Source: Nicotiana tabacum (Eukaryota > Streptophyta > Magnoliopsida > Solanales > Solanaceae). From it: a stretch of DNA of 64,000 nucleotides. Below, piece by piece: positions 44,775 to 56,509 of the stretch. Numbering within the stretch: the first letter of the stretch is position 1; every line of letters starts with the position of its first letter. The notes beneath the pieces are model-generated. The model searched no databases. It was not told where the DNA came from and was given only the letters and a program-made list of their open reading frames with translations. The stretch is taken from positions 49,280,806 through 49,344,805 of the forward strand of contig NC_134095.1 in the NCBI RefSeq assembly GCF_000715075.1. The letters are read 5' to 3'. The translations under genes and the position numbers were made by a program.

Positions 44775-47517
44775 TTTCAGGACCCCGGTTTGCCCTCCGT
44801 GAACCATTGTGACGGCACCTAATCTCTACGACTAGGTAAGCCTAAATTGTGGAAGATAAACCAAAGTGCGGAATAAAAAAAATAAAACAAAAATAGAGTG
44901 ATATAATAGCGTTTAAAAGTGCCACTCGGCATACACAATATAAATTCTCAAAGCCAATACAGTTTTCCCAAAACCCGGAAACCAATGAATCACAAACTAA
45001 GGATCACTACACAGTGCTCTAACTCCAAAATAGTCTAAACAAAAATAAATACAGAAGGGCTGTAACTATAAGAGAGAGTGGAGATAGACTCCTCGGTCTA
45101 TGGACGCGGCAGTTATACCTCGAAGTCTCCGAACGATCGCCTCGCCTCAAGGATGGTATGTCTAAGTCGAAGTACCTAGATCTGCCCATAAAAAACATGC
45201 GCAGAAAGGGAATGAGTACACCACATCGGTACTCAATAAGTGCCAAGCCTATCCTCCGTCGGGTAGTGATGAGAAGGTCAGGGCCCTACTGAGATAAAAT
45301 AAAAAATATAAAATATGACAGTATAAGATAAGCAGTACAGTCGAAAACTAACACTAAGAATTTAATATAGGAAAACAAGGAATTCAATAACTGAAACAGA
45401 GGCAAGAACAATCACAAGGAAATAATTGGGGATCTCTCAGTATCCCGAGGATCTCTTAGTACCCTCAATATATGTCCGGGATCTTTGGTATCCCGGGGAT
45501 CTCTTGGTATCCTCAATATATGCTAGGGATCTCTTGGTATCCCGAGGATCTCTCGGTATCCTCAATATATGCTAGGGATCTCTTGGTATCCCGAGGATCT
45601 CTTGGTATCCTCAATATACGTGCTAGGGATCTCTCGGTATCTCACACTTCAACTTAAATCATAAAATATGTACAGGGGATCTCCCGGGATACCGTACCCG
45701 TAGTCCCAAAGTAAAACACACAGCATCAACACAATAATACTCAATTAAGGTCAATTTCGTATCAAGTAAACAGGTAATTCTAATCTAACATGCTTCACAT
45801 AATTCAATTAATGCAGTTTAAGCAAATAAACAGTTTAAGTCAATTAGACATGCTTTTTCTAAGCTAACAGCAGGTTTAAATTGCAAGTAAAATGAAACAG
45901 GAAAAGGAACACAATTAAAATTACTTAAAGAAAACTAGATTTTCAATAATTAGCTCAAGTCGCACTCTTCACCTCACGTACAAGACATTTCAAATATCAT
46001 ATATACCAAATCCAAAGGGGAAGGTCCCCCACATAAGGTTAGACAAGCCACTTACCTCGAACCGGCTAAATAATCAACCCGAGACCACGTTCTTGGCACG
46101 AGTACTCGACTCCAAATGGCCCAAATCTATTCAATTCAATTGCATAATGTAAATAACACTTCAAGTAACTGATTCTAAAAAGAATTTTTAAGCTAATACG
46201 TGAAATTAGGTAAAATGACCAAAACACCCCTCGGACCCACGTCTCGGAATCGGGTAAAATTTATATTTTCAAAATACTCATACTCTCACGAGTTCATGTA
46301 TACCAAAATTATCCAAATCTAAGGTCAAATTCCCAATCAAAAGTCGAATTCTAGGTCTAAGAACTTTCTTCCAACTTTTCCCCAATTGTCATCTCCAATC
46401 CGAAATTAAATGATGAAACTAACTATAGATTGATGGAATATTACTAGAAAGGGTTAATGAATTGTTACCCAATGATCTCCTCACAATTTTCTCCCAAAAT
46501 CGCCCTCTCCCGAGCTCCAAATCGAATTTCCAACTTTTGAAACTAAACCCTCAAAATTTCATATTTCTGCCCAGTTGTTACTGCATCTGCGGTTCTGGAC
46601 CGCTTTTGCGGTCCCGCTTTTGCGGTCCCGCTTTTGCGGAACAATGGTCGCATCTGCGACTTCTCACTTAATGCCCATCTTCCGCATCCGGTTAACCCTT
46701 CGTAGATGCGGGGCCGCTTCTGCGGTGAAGCTCCCACTTCTGCGGTCCCTGCTGGCTTCTCCCTTTTTTCACTTCTGCAGTCTCTCCGCCGCTTCTGCGG
46801 CTCTGCACCTGCGGAACCCAAACCGTAGGTGCGGTTATGACATAAAACCAGCTGAAGCTGCAACTCCAAACTCCAAAATCCTTCTGTCAACCATCCGAAA
46901 TTATCCCGAGGCCTACGGAACCTCAACCAAAGGCACCAACAAGTCTAATACCATTGTCCAAACCTATACCAATCCTTAAAACACCTAAAACAACATCGAA
47001 ACGACGAATTAACCACAGATTCAAGCCTAAGAACTCCAAAACTCTAGAAATACACTTTCGATCAAAAAGTCTATCAAACCTCGTCCGAATGACCTAAAAT
47101 TTTGCACACACATCACATTCAACACTATGGAGCTACTCCAACTTCCGAAATTCCATTCCAACTCTAGGATCAAAATCTCACTATCGAACCGGAAAACTTC
47201 AAAATTCGACTTTCGGCATTCCAAGCCTAAATTAGCTACTGACCTCCAAAACACGATCCGAACACGCCCCTAAGCCCGAAATCATCAACGGAGCTAATGG
47301 AACTATCGGATTTTCATTCTGAGGCTGTCTTTACACTGTTCCAACTACGGTCAACTTTCCAACACTTAAGCTCTCATTTAAGGTCTAAGTGTCCCAAAAC
47401 TCTCCGAAACTCAAAACCAAACATCCCGGCAAATCAAAATAGCAGAAATAAACATGGGAAAAGCAGCTAATAATGGATGGGGCGTAAATTCTTAAGACGA
47501 CCGGCCGCGTCGTCACA
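44775..47517 (-). repeat. Element F: 5' LTR, 2.74 kb
   Basis: It starts at 47517 (TGTGACGACGCGGCCGGTCG), with GACGACC and CGTCGTC forming a near-perfect foldback. It ends at 44775, where the usual TGTCACG has decayed to TTTCAGG on the plus strand. GC-rich TTTTGCGGTCCCGC words lie at 46580-46830. The expanded GGATCTC array explains most of the length difference from the 3' LTR. Confidence 0.85.
45424..45700 (-). repeat. LTR F minisatellite, GGATCTCTTGGTATCC units
   Basis: About four long units of 60-65 bp, each made of GGGATCTCTTGGTATCCCGA and CTCAATATATGCTA parts. The other LTR has about two (37770-37885). Confidence 0.75.
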
Positions 47518-47956
47518 AGAACATGATTGCATACAGTCAACATGAGGTTCATCCCTGGGTGCCTTTCAACCTCCTGGGTGCCCCATCTTTCCCTTTTCTT
47601 CCTATGAACCTTTCATTTTCAACATGAGGTTCATCCCTGGGGCCCTGTTTGTATGAGTAGGGAACCTTGTGGGCAACCTTTGAGGGGTAATATTGGGCAT
47701 CATGAGCTTGGAGATAAGAGGGTGGATCTGGAAAGTATGGAGGATCATCTGGCATTGTGTCTGGAGTTTAGGTAAGGGCAACATCTAGGAAGCTAGGTGG
47801 TGGCAGGGGTGGCGCCTTCCCAGTCATCCAAGCCTGATGCATGTCAGCCATGTGTTGTTTTAACATCTTTACCTCTTCAACCAACCCATTGTCCTGTTCA
47901 ATCAACTACTTTCGAGTGCCGGTATCAACCAAATCAGTTCTGTTGTTGTCTGCCAT
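47518..47956 (-). pseudogene. D-family (Tat-like) gag N-terminus, truncated
   Basis: The minus-strand frame starts MADNNRTDLVDTGTRK at 47956, meets a TAG, and continues IEQDNGLVEEVKMLKQHM and a WMTGKAPPLPPPSFLD segment. After another stop it reads a Pro/Tyr-rich YFPDPPSYLQAHDAQYYP region. A short coiled-coil followed by a Pro-rich stretch is typical of Gag starts in Tat/Ogre-like gypsy elements. The frame is cut at 47518 by element F and the capsid core is absent. I am fairly sure it is retroelement Gag and less sure of the lineage. Confidence 0.55.
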
Positions 47957-48103
47957 TGCCTTTTAACTTTATGTTGTAGAGAAGAGTTACCACTTTAAAA
48001 CCACAAACCAAACCCTTATGCTATGAATATAACAAAATAAAGCCATCACGTTAGAGTTAGGGCATTTAACATAAGATAATCTAAATTCATGTGCAATGTA
48101 GGT
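47957..48103 (-). other. Short stretch before the gag start
   Basis: A/T-rich, non-coding, probably the end of the D-family 5' untranslated region. It ends sharply where LTR sequence starts at 48104. Confidence 0.35.
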
Positions 48104-48696
48104 TCGTCCATTTGGTTCAAGGAAGACGAAGAGCTTCAGCTGTTGGTGGTTGAAGAAGACGACTTGTGAAGGGGTCGTGTGGTTGAAGAAAAGGAACAGA
48201 ACTGATGGGGACGGAGTGTGTTCGAGAAGATGAAGACTGGGAGATGACGCAGCATCGACTGGAATGGCGGTTGGGTTCAGCTGTCGGGTGTCGTTCAGGT
48301 CTGGTTGGGATGTGGAGAAGATGGCGAAGGCCTGTCTAGCGTAGCTGTTATTCGTTGATAGAGGTCCCTTCCTCTTTCACTGAAGATGGCTGCTGCTCGG
48401 GTGACTAAAGGTCGTGTATGGCTGCTGCTACGTGTAAGTGAAGAAGAAGACCTTAGGGGTCTTCAGCTCTAGCCCTTTTTCGGATTTTTTAAGCATTACT
48501 TTATATGTAGAGTCTAGGTTTAGGTGTATTTTTGTGTATTTTACCAATTAGTCCCTAGGTCTTTTTGTGTTAAGTCCTTAGGGTCTTTTTTATTTGTTTT
48601 TGTTCCAAAGAAGAGTCTAGAAGGGTCCCTAGGCTTAATGGACTAATCCGAATTGGGCCAAGAATTGGGCTCTAAAACTCTTAAAATTGTGATCCA
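48104..48696 (-). repeat. D-family LTR fragment, minus orientation
   Basis: It holds the middle and U3-side part of the LTR, from GGTGTTGGATCAC (minus strand, near 48690) to a GAACCAAATGGACGAA word at 48104. Both ends of the LTR are missing. It abuts a second partial LTR in the same orientation. Confidence 0.65.
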
Positions 48697-49979
48697 ACAC
48701 CAGTCGTCACTTGGGATAATTTATGGTGTCCCAAGTCACCGGTTTAGAATCCCGAATCGAGGAAAAGATTGACTATGTTTAATAGTCCGCGAACACAGAA
48801 ATCCGGGTAAGGAATTCTGTTAACCGGGAGAAGGTGTTAGGCATTCCCGAGTTCCGTGGTTCTAGCACGGTCTCTCAACTGTTATATTCAGCTTAATTAT
48901 CTGATTTTAAGCAATTATGAACCAATGTGCAAATTTTAGTTTTAACCGCTTTTAATTAATTTTTAAAGAAGACTGAACGTTGTTTAAAACGTGTCTTTGG
49001 ATTGTGCCACATGAAATGCACCCGCAATCCTAAACACATTTTAGTCAACGTTTTAAGATTTTGATTTGGGTCACATGAAATGCACCCGAATTTAGAAATG
49101 TAATGTTATTTAACGACGCGCCTAAAGCAGCTACGCATTTTTAACTTTGCGAGGGCCATGGAAATCCGACTAAATGGCATGCCTCGATTTCTAATTTCAA
49201 AGGATTTTATTATTCAAAGTTGTTATAATCGGGTTACATGAAATGCACCACCGGGTGTCATTCAGGTCTGGTTGGGATGTGGAGAAGATGGCGGAGGGCT
49301 GTCTGGCGTAGCTGTTATTCGTTTATGGAGGTCCCTTCCTCTTTCGCTGAAGATGGCAGCTGCTCGGGTGGCTGAAGGTCGTGTATGGCTGCTGTTGTGT
49401 GTAAGTAAAGAAGAAGACCTTAGGGGTCTTCAGCTCTAGACCGTTTTTCAAATTTTTTAAGCATTACTTTATATGTAGAGTCTAGGTTTAAGTGTATTTT
49501 TGTGTATTTTGCCAATTAGTCCCTAGGTTTTTTTGTGTTAAGTCCTTAGGGGTTTTTTTATTTATTTTTGCTCTAAATAAGAGTCTAGAAGGGTCCCTAG
49601 GCTTAATGGACTAATTCGAATTGGGCCAAGAGTTGGGCTCTAAAACTCTTAAAATTGTGATCCAACACCTTAATTGACTCCTTTAAAATAAGATAAAAAT
49701 ACTACACAATCCAAAAGCTAACATGAAACTATTACGTATTTTTGTATTTTCAAGATTATGTAAAGATAAAAATAAGGTATTATTTTTGTATATATATGTT
49801 TTATTTAAATTTGTGAAAGATACGGAAGCTAAAATATTTTTTTGTAATTTTTCATTTTCATGACGAAAATAAAGTAAAGAAGTCAAAAATAGTTGAAATA
49901 GCTATATTAGGCCTAAATTAAATACTTACATGCTAAAATATGAAAAAGCTTGGGGAGGGTCAAAAATCACATGTCTACA
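48697..49979 (-). repeat. D-family 3' LTR, minus orientation, internally deleted
   Basis: The start is intact at 49979 (TGTAGACATGTG) and follows a polypurine tract, so this is a 3' LTR. An internal gap of roughly 0.9 kb lies at 49247/49248, where GAAATGCACCA jumps to CCGGGTGTCATTC. The last 100 bp or so are missing at 48697. Confidence 0.7.
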
Positions 49980-50340
49980 GCTGCCCCTCTTTGACTGGAA
50001 ACACGAAGAGTTTTCAGACAAAGAACGACTAGACAGGTTTTTTGACCCGACCCTTATTTGGAGAGACTAAAACTAAGAGAAAATGGGAATGTGAACTAAG
50101 AGACTATACTCCCTAGTTTTTCAGGTGGGCGTCTGATTGCTGAAACTTGAAATGTATTCCCTTGTTCTCCAGGTGGGCGTCTGATTGCTGAAACTTGAAA
50201 TGTATTCCCTTGTTCTCCAGGTGGGCACCTAATTGCTGAACTTGAAATATATTCCCTTATTCTCCAGGTGGGTGCCTGATTGCCACAAAATAGACAAAAA
50301 CAAAGAAAACCTCTGCCCCAGTTTGGTGCTGGGCGCATTT
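49980..50340 (-). mobile_element. D-family polypurine tract and 3' untranslated region with 58 bp repeats
   Basis: Minus-strand AAAGAGGGGCAGC at about 49980-49992 is the polypurine tract. At 50110-50280 there are three to four tandem units of about 58 bp carrying TTCTCCAGGTGGGCGTCTGA and ATTGCTGAAACTTGAAATG. It is non-coding. Confidence 0.65.
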
Positions 50341-50379
50341 GTGAGTGTTAATTAAATCATGTTACCAGAAAATCTCAAA

Positions 50380-51346
50380 GAATTTTAAAAGTTAGATCCC
50401 ATTATCCAGGAAGATCCTGAAAACTCCTAATTATATGACAGTTTTAAAGCTAAGTTATATTTCCTAAACATAAGACTTCTGCTAAATCTTGTTATCTATG
50501 AAGACCTTAAAACTAAATTCCATTATCCAGGAGGGTCCTGAAATTTAAAATCAAATCTCATCTTAAGGGTGAAAATTTCAGAGCTAAATTCAACTTCCTA
50601 ACGGTGAAACTTATGCTAAATCTTAGCATCTAAGGGAGGTATTAAACTAAGTCCCATTATTTAGGAGGGTCCTTAAAATTTCATATTGAATCTTATCCCA
50701 AGCATGAAAACTTCAAAGCCAAACTTATATTTCTTCAAGGTAGAGCCTAGCTAGATCTTGTTACTCATGAATGTTTTGAATTTTAACTAAGTCCCATTGT
50801 CCAGGAGGGTCCTGAGAATTTTTAAGATTAAATCCCATTATCCAGGAGGGCCCTGAAATTTTAAAATTAAATCCCATTATCCAGAAGGGTCCTAAAAATT
50901 TAAAAACTAAATTCCATTATCCAGGAGGGTCCTGAAAACTTGAAAACTAAATCCCATTATCCAGGAGGGTCCTGAGAACCTTTAAAATTAAATCCCATTA
51001 TCCAGGAGGGTCCTGAAAATATTAAATTAAATCTCATTATCCAGGAGGGTCCTGAAAACTTAAAAACTAAATCCCATTATCCAGGAGGGTCCTGAGAATT
51101 TTAAATTAAATCCCAGTATCCAGGAGGGTCCTGAGAGTTTAAAAACTAAATTCCATTATCTATGAGGGTCCTGAAAACTTAAAAAAACTAAATCCCATTA
51201 TCCAGAAGGGTCCTGAGAACCTTTAAAATTAAATCCCATTATCCAGGAGGGTCCTGAGAATTAAAAACTAAATCTCATTGTCCAGGAGGGTCCTGAAGAT
51301 TTAAAAACTAAATTCCATTATCCGGGAGGGTCCTGAAAATTTAAAA
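50380..51346 (-). repeat. Minisatellite, about 40 bp units, D-family interior
   Basis: About 17 copies of CCATTATCCAGGAGGGTCCT followed by GAAAATTTAAAAACTAAAT-like spacers. Spacing is irregular (100 bp or more) before 50780 and regular (38-46 bp) from 50786 to 51340, so the array grew at one end. It ends where a plus-oriented LTR fragment begins. Confidence 0.85.
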
Positions 51347-53051
51347 ACGACCTTCAGCCACCCGAGCAGAAGCCATCTTCAGCGAAAGAGGAAGGGACCT
51401 CCATCAACGAATGACAGCTACGCCAGACAGCCCTCCGCCATCTTCTCCACATCCCAACCAAACCTGAACGACACCCGGTAGTTGCACCCAACGGCCATTC
51501 CAGTCGCTGCTGCATCATCTCCCAGTCTTCATCTTCTCAAACACACCCCGTCCCCATCAGTTCTGTTCCTTTTCTTCAACCACACGACCCCTTCACAAGT
51601 CGTTTTCTTCAACCAGCAACAGTTGAAGCTCTTCGTCTTCCTTGAACCAAATGGACGAACCCTAGAGACCAAGCAGCGCCATTGACGACCAAAAACGACC
51701 TCCCGTTCTGCTTTCATCTTCAGGTTCTAAACACAAGACCCAAAACCGATGGCTGCTTCTTAACAGAGACCTAGAACCAAAATCTCGATCCCAACCATTG
51801 CCATGGAGGTATTGGAGCCTGCTTGTTCACTGAAATAAGAAGCTTCATCCGCTAGGAGCTCGATCTGAAACCATTTCCTCAGCCGCTGAACGACTCTTTA
51901 TGTTCGAGTCCGTCAGCAAAGATCGGTTTCCCCGGCAACGTTTGAGGTCTGTTTGTGGTCGCCGGCGAGGTCCAACTTGAGTTCCGGCGAGTTCGAGTTT
52001 GTCATCGTTCATTGGCTTATGTCCGAGGTTTTGTTTCTTTCTTTGTAAGATATCTGCTGCTTTTTGTTTCCATGTCATAGTTTATCAACTCATGAATGTT
52101 TTCAATTGCAATAATGCTCTTGTTATAATGTGGTTGAATTTAGCTTTATTGATTTTATGAAACGTATAGTTTGCCTTTGAATTATGAGCATGTGGCATTA
52201 ATTTATGGATTATTGATTTTTGTTTTTCTGAAAGTTGAATTTAAAATCAGTGAATACTAGTGTTAAGCCTTGGGTTTTTTTTACTTTGAATTAATAGAAG
52301 TTGGGTTAATAGTGGCGTGATTGGTTAGTGGTTATGGGTACTGTTCCCATGGCATGGTTACGATATGTGAATTTCAATTCGAGGGGTGCATTTCATGTAA
52401 CCCGATTATAACAACTTCGAATAATAAAATCCTTTGAATTAGAAATCGAGGCATGCCATTTAGTCGAATTTCCATGGCCCTCGCAAAGTTAAAAATGCGT
52501 AGCTGCTTTAGGCGCGTCGTTAAATAACATTACCTTCCTAAATTCGGGTGTGCATTTCATGTGACCCAAATCAAAATCTTAAAACGTTGACTAAAATGTG
52601 TTTAGGATTGTGGGTGCATTTCATGTGGCGGGATCCAAAGACACGTTTTAAACACGTGTTTAGATTAAACGCGTTCAATCTTCTTTAAAAATTAATTAAA
52701 AGCGGTTAAAACTAAAATGTACACATAGGTTCATAATTTCTTAAAATCAGATAATTAAGCTGAATATATCAGTTGAGCGACCGTGCTAGAACCACGGAAC
52801 TCGGGAATGCCTAACACCTTCTCCCGGGTTAACAGAATTCCTTATCGGATTTCTGTGTTCGCGGACTGTTAAACAGAGTCAATCTTTTCCTCGATTCGGG
52901 ATTCTAAACCGGTGACTTGGGACACCATAAATTATCCCAAGTGGCGACTCTGAATTTTAATAAAATGATCCCATTACGATTGTCACTTTAAATTGGAAAA
53001 AATGCCCTTATATACACCCTTCTGGGGTGTAGTGAAAAAGGAGGTGTGACA
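51347..53051 (+). repeat. D-family LTR, plus orientation, 5' end missing
   Basis: It begins inside the LTR (ACGACCTTCAGCCACCCGAG) and runs to an intact end GGAGGTGTGACA at 53051, so the first 0.55 kb or so is absent. No primer site follows, so it acts as the right border of the composite against LTR H. It contains the most complete middle and 3' parts of the D LTR in the window. Confidence 0.75.
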
Positions 53052-53939
53052 AAAACCACCGCATCTGCGGTCCTCACTTAAACTCCCCTTTCCGCATCTA
53101 CGATCAACTTTCCGCATCTGCGTCATCGCAGATGCGGTATTCCAACCGCTTCTACGGTTCTTGACGACTTCTCCAAATTCCACTTCTGTGGCCACCCTTC
53201 TACTTATGTGGCACCGCACTTGCAGTCCCCAATCTGCAGGTGCGAAAATACCAGAAGCAGCAAATTCAGCAGTTGCAATAAATTCCAAACTTCTCCATTA
53301 ACCATCCGAAATCACCCTGAGTCCCCCGGTACCTCAACCAAAAGCATAAACATATCCTAATACCTTATTCAAACTTGTTCCAATCATCAAAACACCTCAA
53401 ACAACATTAAACCACCCAAAACACATTGGATTCAAGCCAAACTTTCAAAAATCTTCCGAATTCTGCTTTTGAGCAAAACCTCAACCAAACCATGTCCGAA
53501 TGACCTGAAAATTTGCACAACATCCAAAATAACCCAACGGAACTACTGCAACTCTCGGAATTTCATTCCGACCCCTATATCAAAATCTCACCTACTAACC
53601 GGAAATCGCCAAAAATATCAACTTCGTCAATTCAAGCCTAAATCAACTCCGAACCTCGGAAACTCATTCCGATCACGCTCCTAAGTCACAAATCTCTCTC
53701 GAAGCTAAACGAACCATCGAAACTCATATCTGAGCCCTCTAACACATAAGTCAACATCCGGTTGACTTTTCCAACTTAAGCTTCCTCAAAAGAGACTAAG
53801 TGTCTCAAACTTTACCAAAATTATTCTGGATTCGATCCGACCAACCCGATACCACAAAACACGGATAATAAAGCATAAAGAAGTAGAAATAGGGGAATCG
53901 AAGCGGTAACTCATGAGATGACTAGCCGGGTCGTCAACA
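53052..53939 (-). repeat. LTR H fragment (3' LTR start)
   Basis: Read from 53939, it starts TGTTGACGACCCGGCTAGTC with a decayed foldback (GACGACC and GATGACT partners), followed by about 0.89 kb of LTR. GCATCTGCGG/GCGGT words lie at 53055-53260. The rest of the LTR is lost at the D-family border. A polypurine-rich GTTGGGGAGGA (53940-53950, minus strand) precedes it. Confidence 0.65.
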
Positions 53940-53950
53940 TCCTCCCCAAC

Positions 53951-54055
53951 TTAAACAAACGTTCGTTCGCAAACGAATCAAGAAACATACCTGAAGCCTC
54001 AAATAGGTGAGGATATCAATTCCGCATCTCCCGCTTGGTCTCCTAGTAGACTAAT
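53951..54055 (-). pseudogene. Element H: last codons of pol
   Basis: A short minus-strand frame reads ETKREMRN, a stop, then YPHLFEASGMFLDS, which is the chromodomain-like end seen in G (YPHMFEQV) and F. Both stops fall where relatives have Trp or another residue. The rest of H pol was removed or displaced by the insertion of element G at 54056. Confidence 0.55.
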
Positions 54056-56509
54056 TGTCACGCCCCAAAAAATGAGGGGCGCGACCGACGCTCGACCGGG
54101 TAGCCCCCAGCCAAGCGGACCTGGGTGCCTTTCCTATTCCACATGATACCCTGCGTTTCCATTACACATTAACCAAGTGAAATAGCCATTTATAAATTTA
54201 AACACATTCTTACGAGATTTACATAACGTACATAGTTACTTAGCGTGGTTTAAAAGTTATACTACCCAAAATATATAAGTACATAACCCACATTTCCTGT
54301 CTACGGAGCCTCTAGAGAAACAAAAGAGTGTTACAATACTTGCCGGTAACAAGGCTCCAGCTATACCTTACGCAAATACCAAAATAAAATTTTCGGAAGG
54401 ATAAACGGCATGAGCCACGCAAGGCCCCGAGAGGAAAGGGTCTCACCAGTTCAGCTGACGGGAGGTGTAGGAGTGCTACTGTCGATGGGATGGAGTACCT
54501 GTTATGGAACCACCTACAATCATAACATGAATGTAGCGCCCCCGGCAAAAGGGACGTCAGTACATTTGAATTGTACTGGTATGTATGAACAAACTTTACC
54601 CCAAGTAAAATCAAGAAATACACAGATAACAAACAGTAATAGAATCAACAATAAAATGCACATGAAAGGAACAACCAAAGCCAAACAAACTCCACAATCT
54701 CTCCTTTTCCCCTTTCAACATTATTTCATCACATCAATGATTTCACAACTTTCACATATTTTTATTTCAATAGTGATTTCGATCACTTTTCCACCCTTAT
54801 TACCTCGGCCACCCTTATTACCTTGGCCACCCTTATCACCACATCCCACACCTTATAACTTCGTGTTGCGGCGTGCAACCTGATCCCACCGGACAATTAC
54901 ATTTCACAGCACAACAGTAGTTCACAGTTCAATCACATGGCTTCAGGCCATCCAGAATATCATTTCACAACAACAACAATTCACAAGAATTTTCATAAAC
55001 ATCAATACCAATTCCATCATATACAATAACCCGTATACAATTCAAGTCACAACGACAATTGCCCATAACAAGTCACAGATGATATTACCACTGTTGTTTC
55101 AATTGCATCAATTACGATTTCTTTTCTATCATTTGTTACACAGCTCTTACCACATAACCATATCCACACACACACACACTTGATTTGTTGCCATTTATTT
55201 ATGCCACTATACACATTCCCACGTTCGGACACATTAAGATTCTTTCATCCGTTAACACATACTTCCATGTCGACATCCTCAAGCATTTACAAACTTTGCA
55301 CATAATAGGATAGGCACATCAACTACTTCTCACAATCACATATAACTTGGTGGTATGAAAATCAACTAAGTCAATCAATTCACATATTTTCATAAAAGGT
55401 ACACATACCGTATGCTCTTCATAACAAGGGGATTCTACAAGAGTTAAGGTTAGCCATACATGCCTCAAAGAGCTTTTCCTTAAGTTACTACAACGTTCCG
55501 GAAATTCTATCCATGCCCATCTACTTCGAGACATAACAAAATTGAACACAAATTAGGAAGATATTTATAATTCTAGCTCATTTGAGCATTTTATCAAATA
55601 CTAGTTGAGCATCTTGATTTCTAATCTCTTTTACAAGATTTCCTTCATTCCCTAACCCAATCTTTACTTATTTATGTTCAATAATCTTCCCATAAACCTA
55701 AGTTGTACATGCATGTATACATAATACTAATACACCCAAGAATCATACTTCAATAACTCATCTTATACTCCAAACTCGAAATTAAAGTCTAGGGTATAGA
55801 ACCTTACCTCTTAGATGAAGAACTTATGATTGGCTTCTTTGATTCTTGAGGATTGATGCAAGATTTGGATGATTTAAATGTTGGGTTCCTTCTTCTCTCT
55901 CTAAAATGCTCTCACCTCTCTCTAGTTTTGTTCAGAAAATATGTTAAATAAGGGGTTGGGGTGTTTTATTGAAGAAGGGGTCGGGTTTAAAATTTAGAAA
56001 AATAGGAGCCCGAGTTAGGTATGCGATCGCACTTTGCGATCGCAGAGTGGAAATGCGGTCCGCAGAATGGACCGCAAAAGTGCTCCCAAAATCTGAACAT
56101 GCTGCCTGGGTATGTGGCAGAAATGCGGTCCACATACCCATTATGCGGTCGCATAGTGCACCGCAGAACTTCCCCTCACAAAATCCCAAGGGAAATATGC
56201 GACGACTATGCGGTCCGCATATCCGTTATGCGATCGCATATTGGACCACATATTTAACCTCCAATTCGACCAACACACTGACTCACCTTACGGCGATTAT
56301 GCGGTCCGCATATCTGTTATGCAACCGCATTCTAGACCGCAGAATTGCATTTCCTGGGAAAACAGTATTTCTTGACTTTTTATAACATAGATTAGTACCA
56401 AAAGGGTCCAAACCGCGTCTCGCTTAATTTTACACATTCCTAACATATATTCGGGACTTGGCACCACGAGCTACCCGGTTTTGAGTACAAGTTTTCACGG
56501 GGCCTTACA
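54056..56509 (-). repeat. Element G: 3' LTR, 2.45 kb
   Basis: It starts at 56509 (TGTAAGGCCCCGTG) and ends at 54056 with GGGGCGTGACA. It has a CACCCTTATTACC triple repeat near 54795-54845, a TTGCGGCGTGCAACCTGATC motif at 54864-54883 and a palindrome cluster at 55990-56345. The plus-strand frame at 54410-54883 recurs at 62381-62911 in the other LTR; it is antisense to the element and has no recognisable domain. Confidence 0.85.
55990..56345 (-). repeat. LTR G cluster of GCGATCGC and GCGGTCCGC palindromes
   Basis: TGCGATCGCA, ATGCGGTCCGCAT and close variants occur about ten times in 350 bp. Several are perfect palindromes of 10-13 bp. The cluster is in the first 0.5 kb of the LTR and is rich in CpG and symmetric CNG sites. 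Confidence 0.75.

Larger units (their letters stand above)
37111..47517 (-). mobile_element. Element F: complete chromovirus-type gypsy element, 10.4 kb
   Basis: Minus-strand order is: 5' LTR (47517-44775), primer site, gag, protease, RT/RNase H, integrase, C-terminal chromodomain-like tail, PPT, 3' LTR (39661-37111). Flanks AGAAA (37106-37110) and AGAAC (47518-47522) fit a 5 bp target duplication with one change. The two sides are different repeats (B' interior and a D-family gag), so the pre-insertion site was already a junction. Gag needs three frames, and pol carries twelve in-frame stops, so it is a dead copy. Confidence 0.9.

Noticed and set aside
50380..51346. Possible CRISPR-like array from regular CCAGGAGGGTCCT repeats
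   Set aside because: Spacers are near-identical A-rich sequence, spacing is irregular in half the array, and it belongs to a retroelement interior.
54410..54883. Plus-strand frame of 157 codons, repeated as 176 codons at 62381-62911
   Set aside because: The two are the same LTR sequence in both copies of element G, antisense to the element, with no recognisable domain. Similarity reflects LTR identity, not conserved coding.
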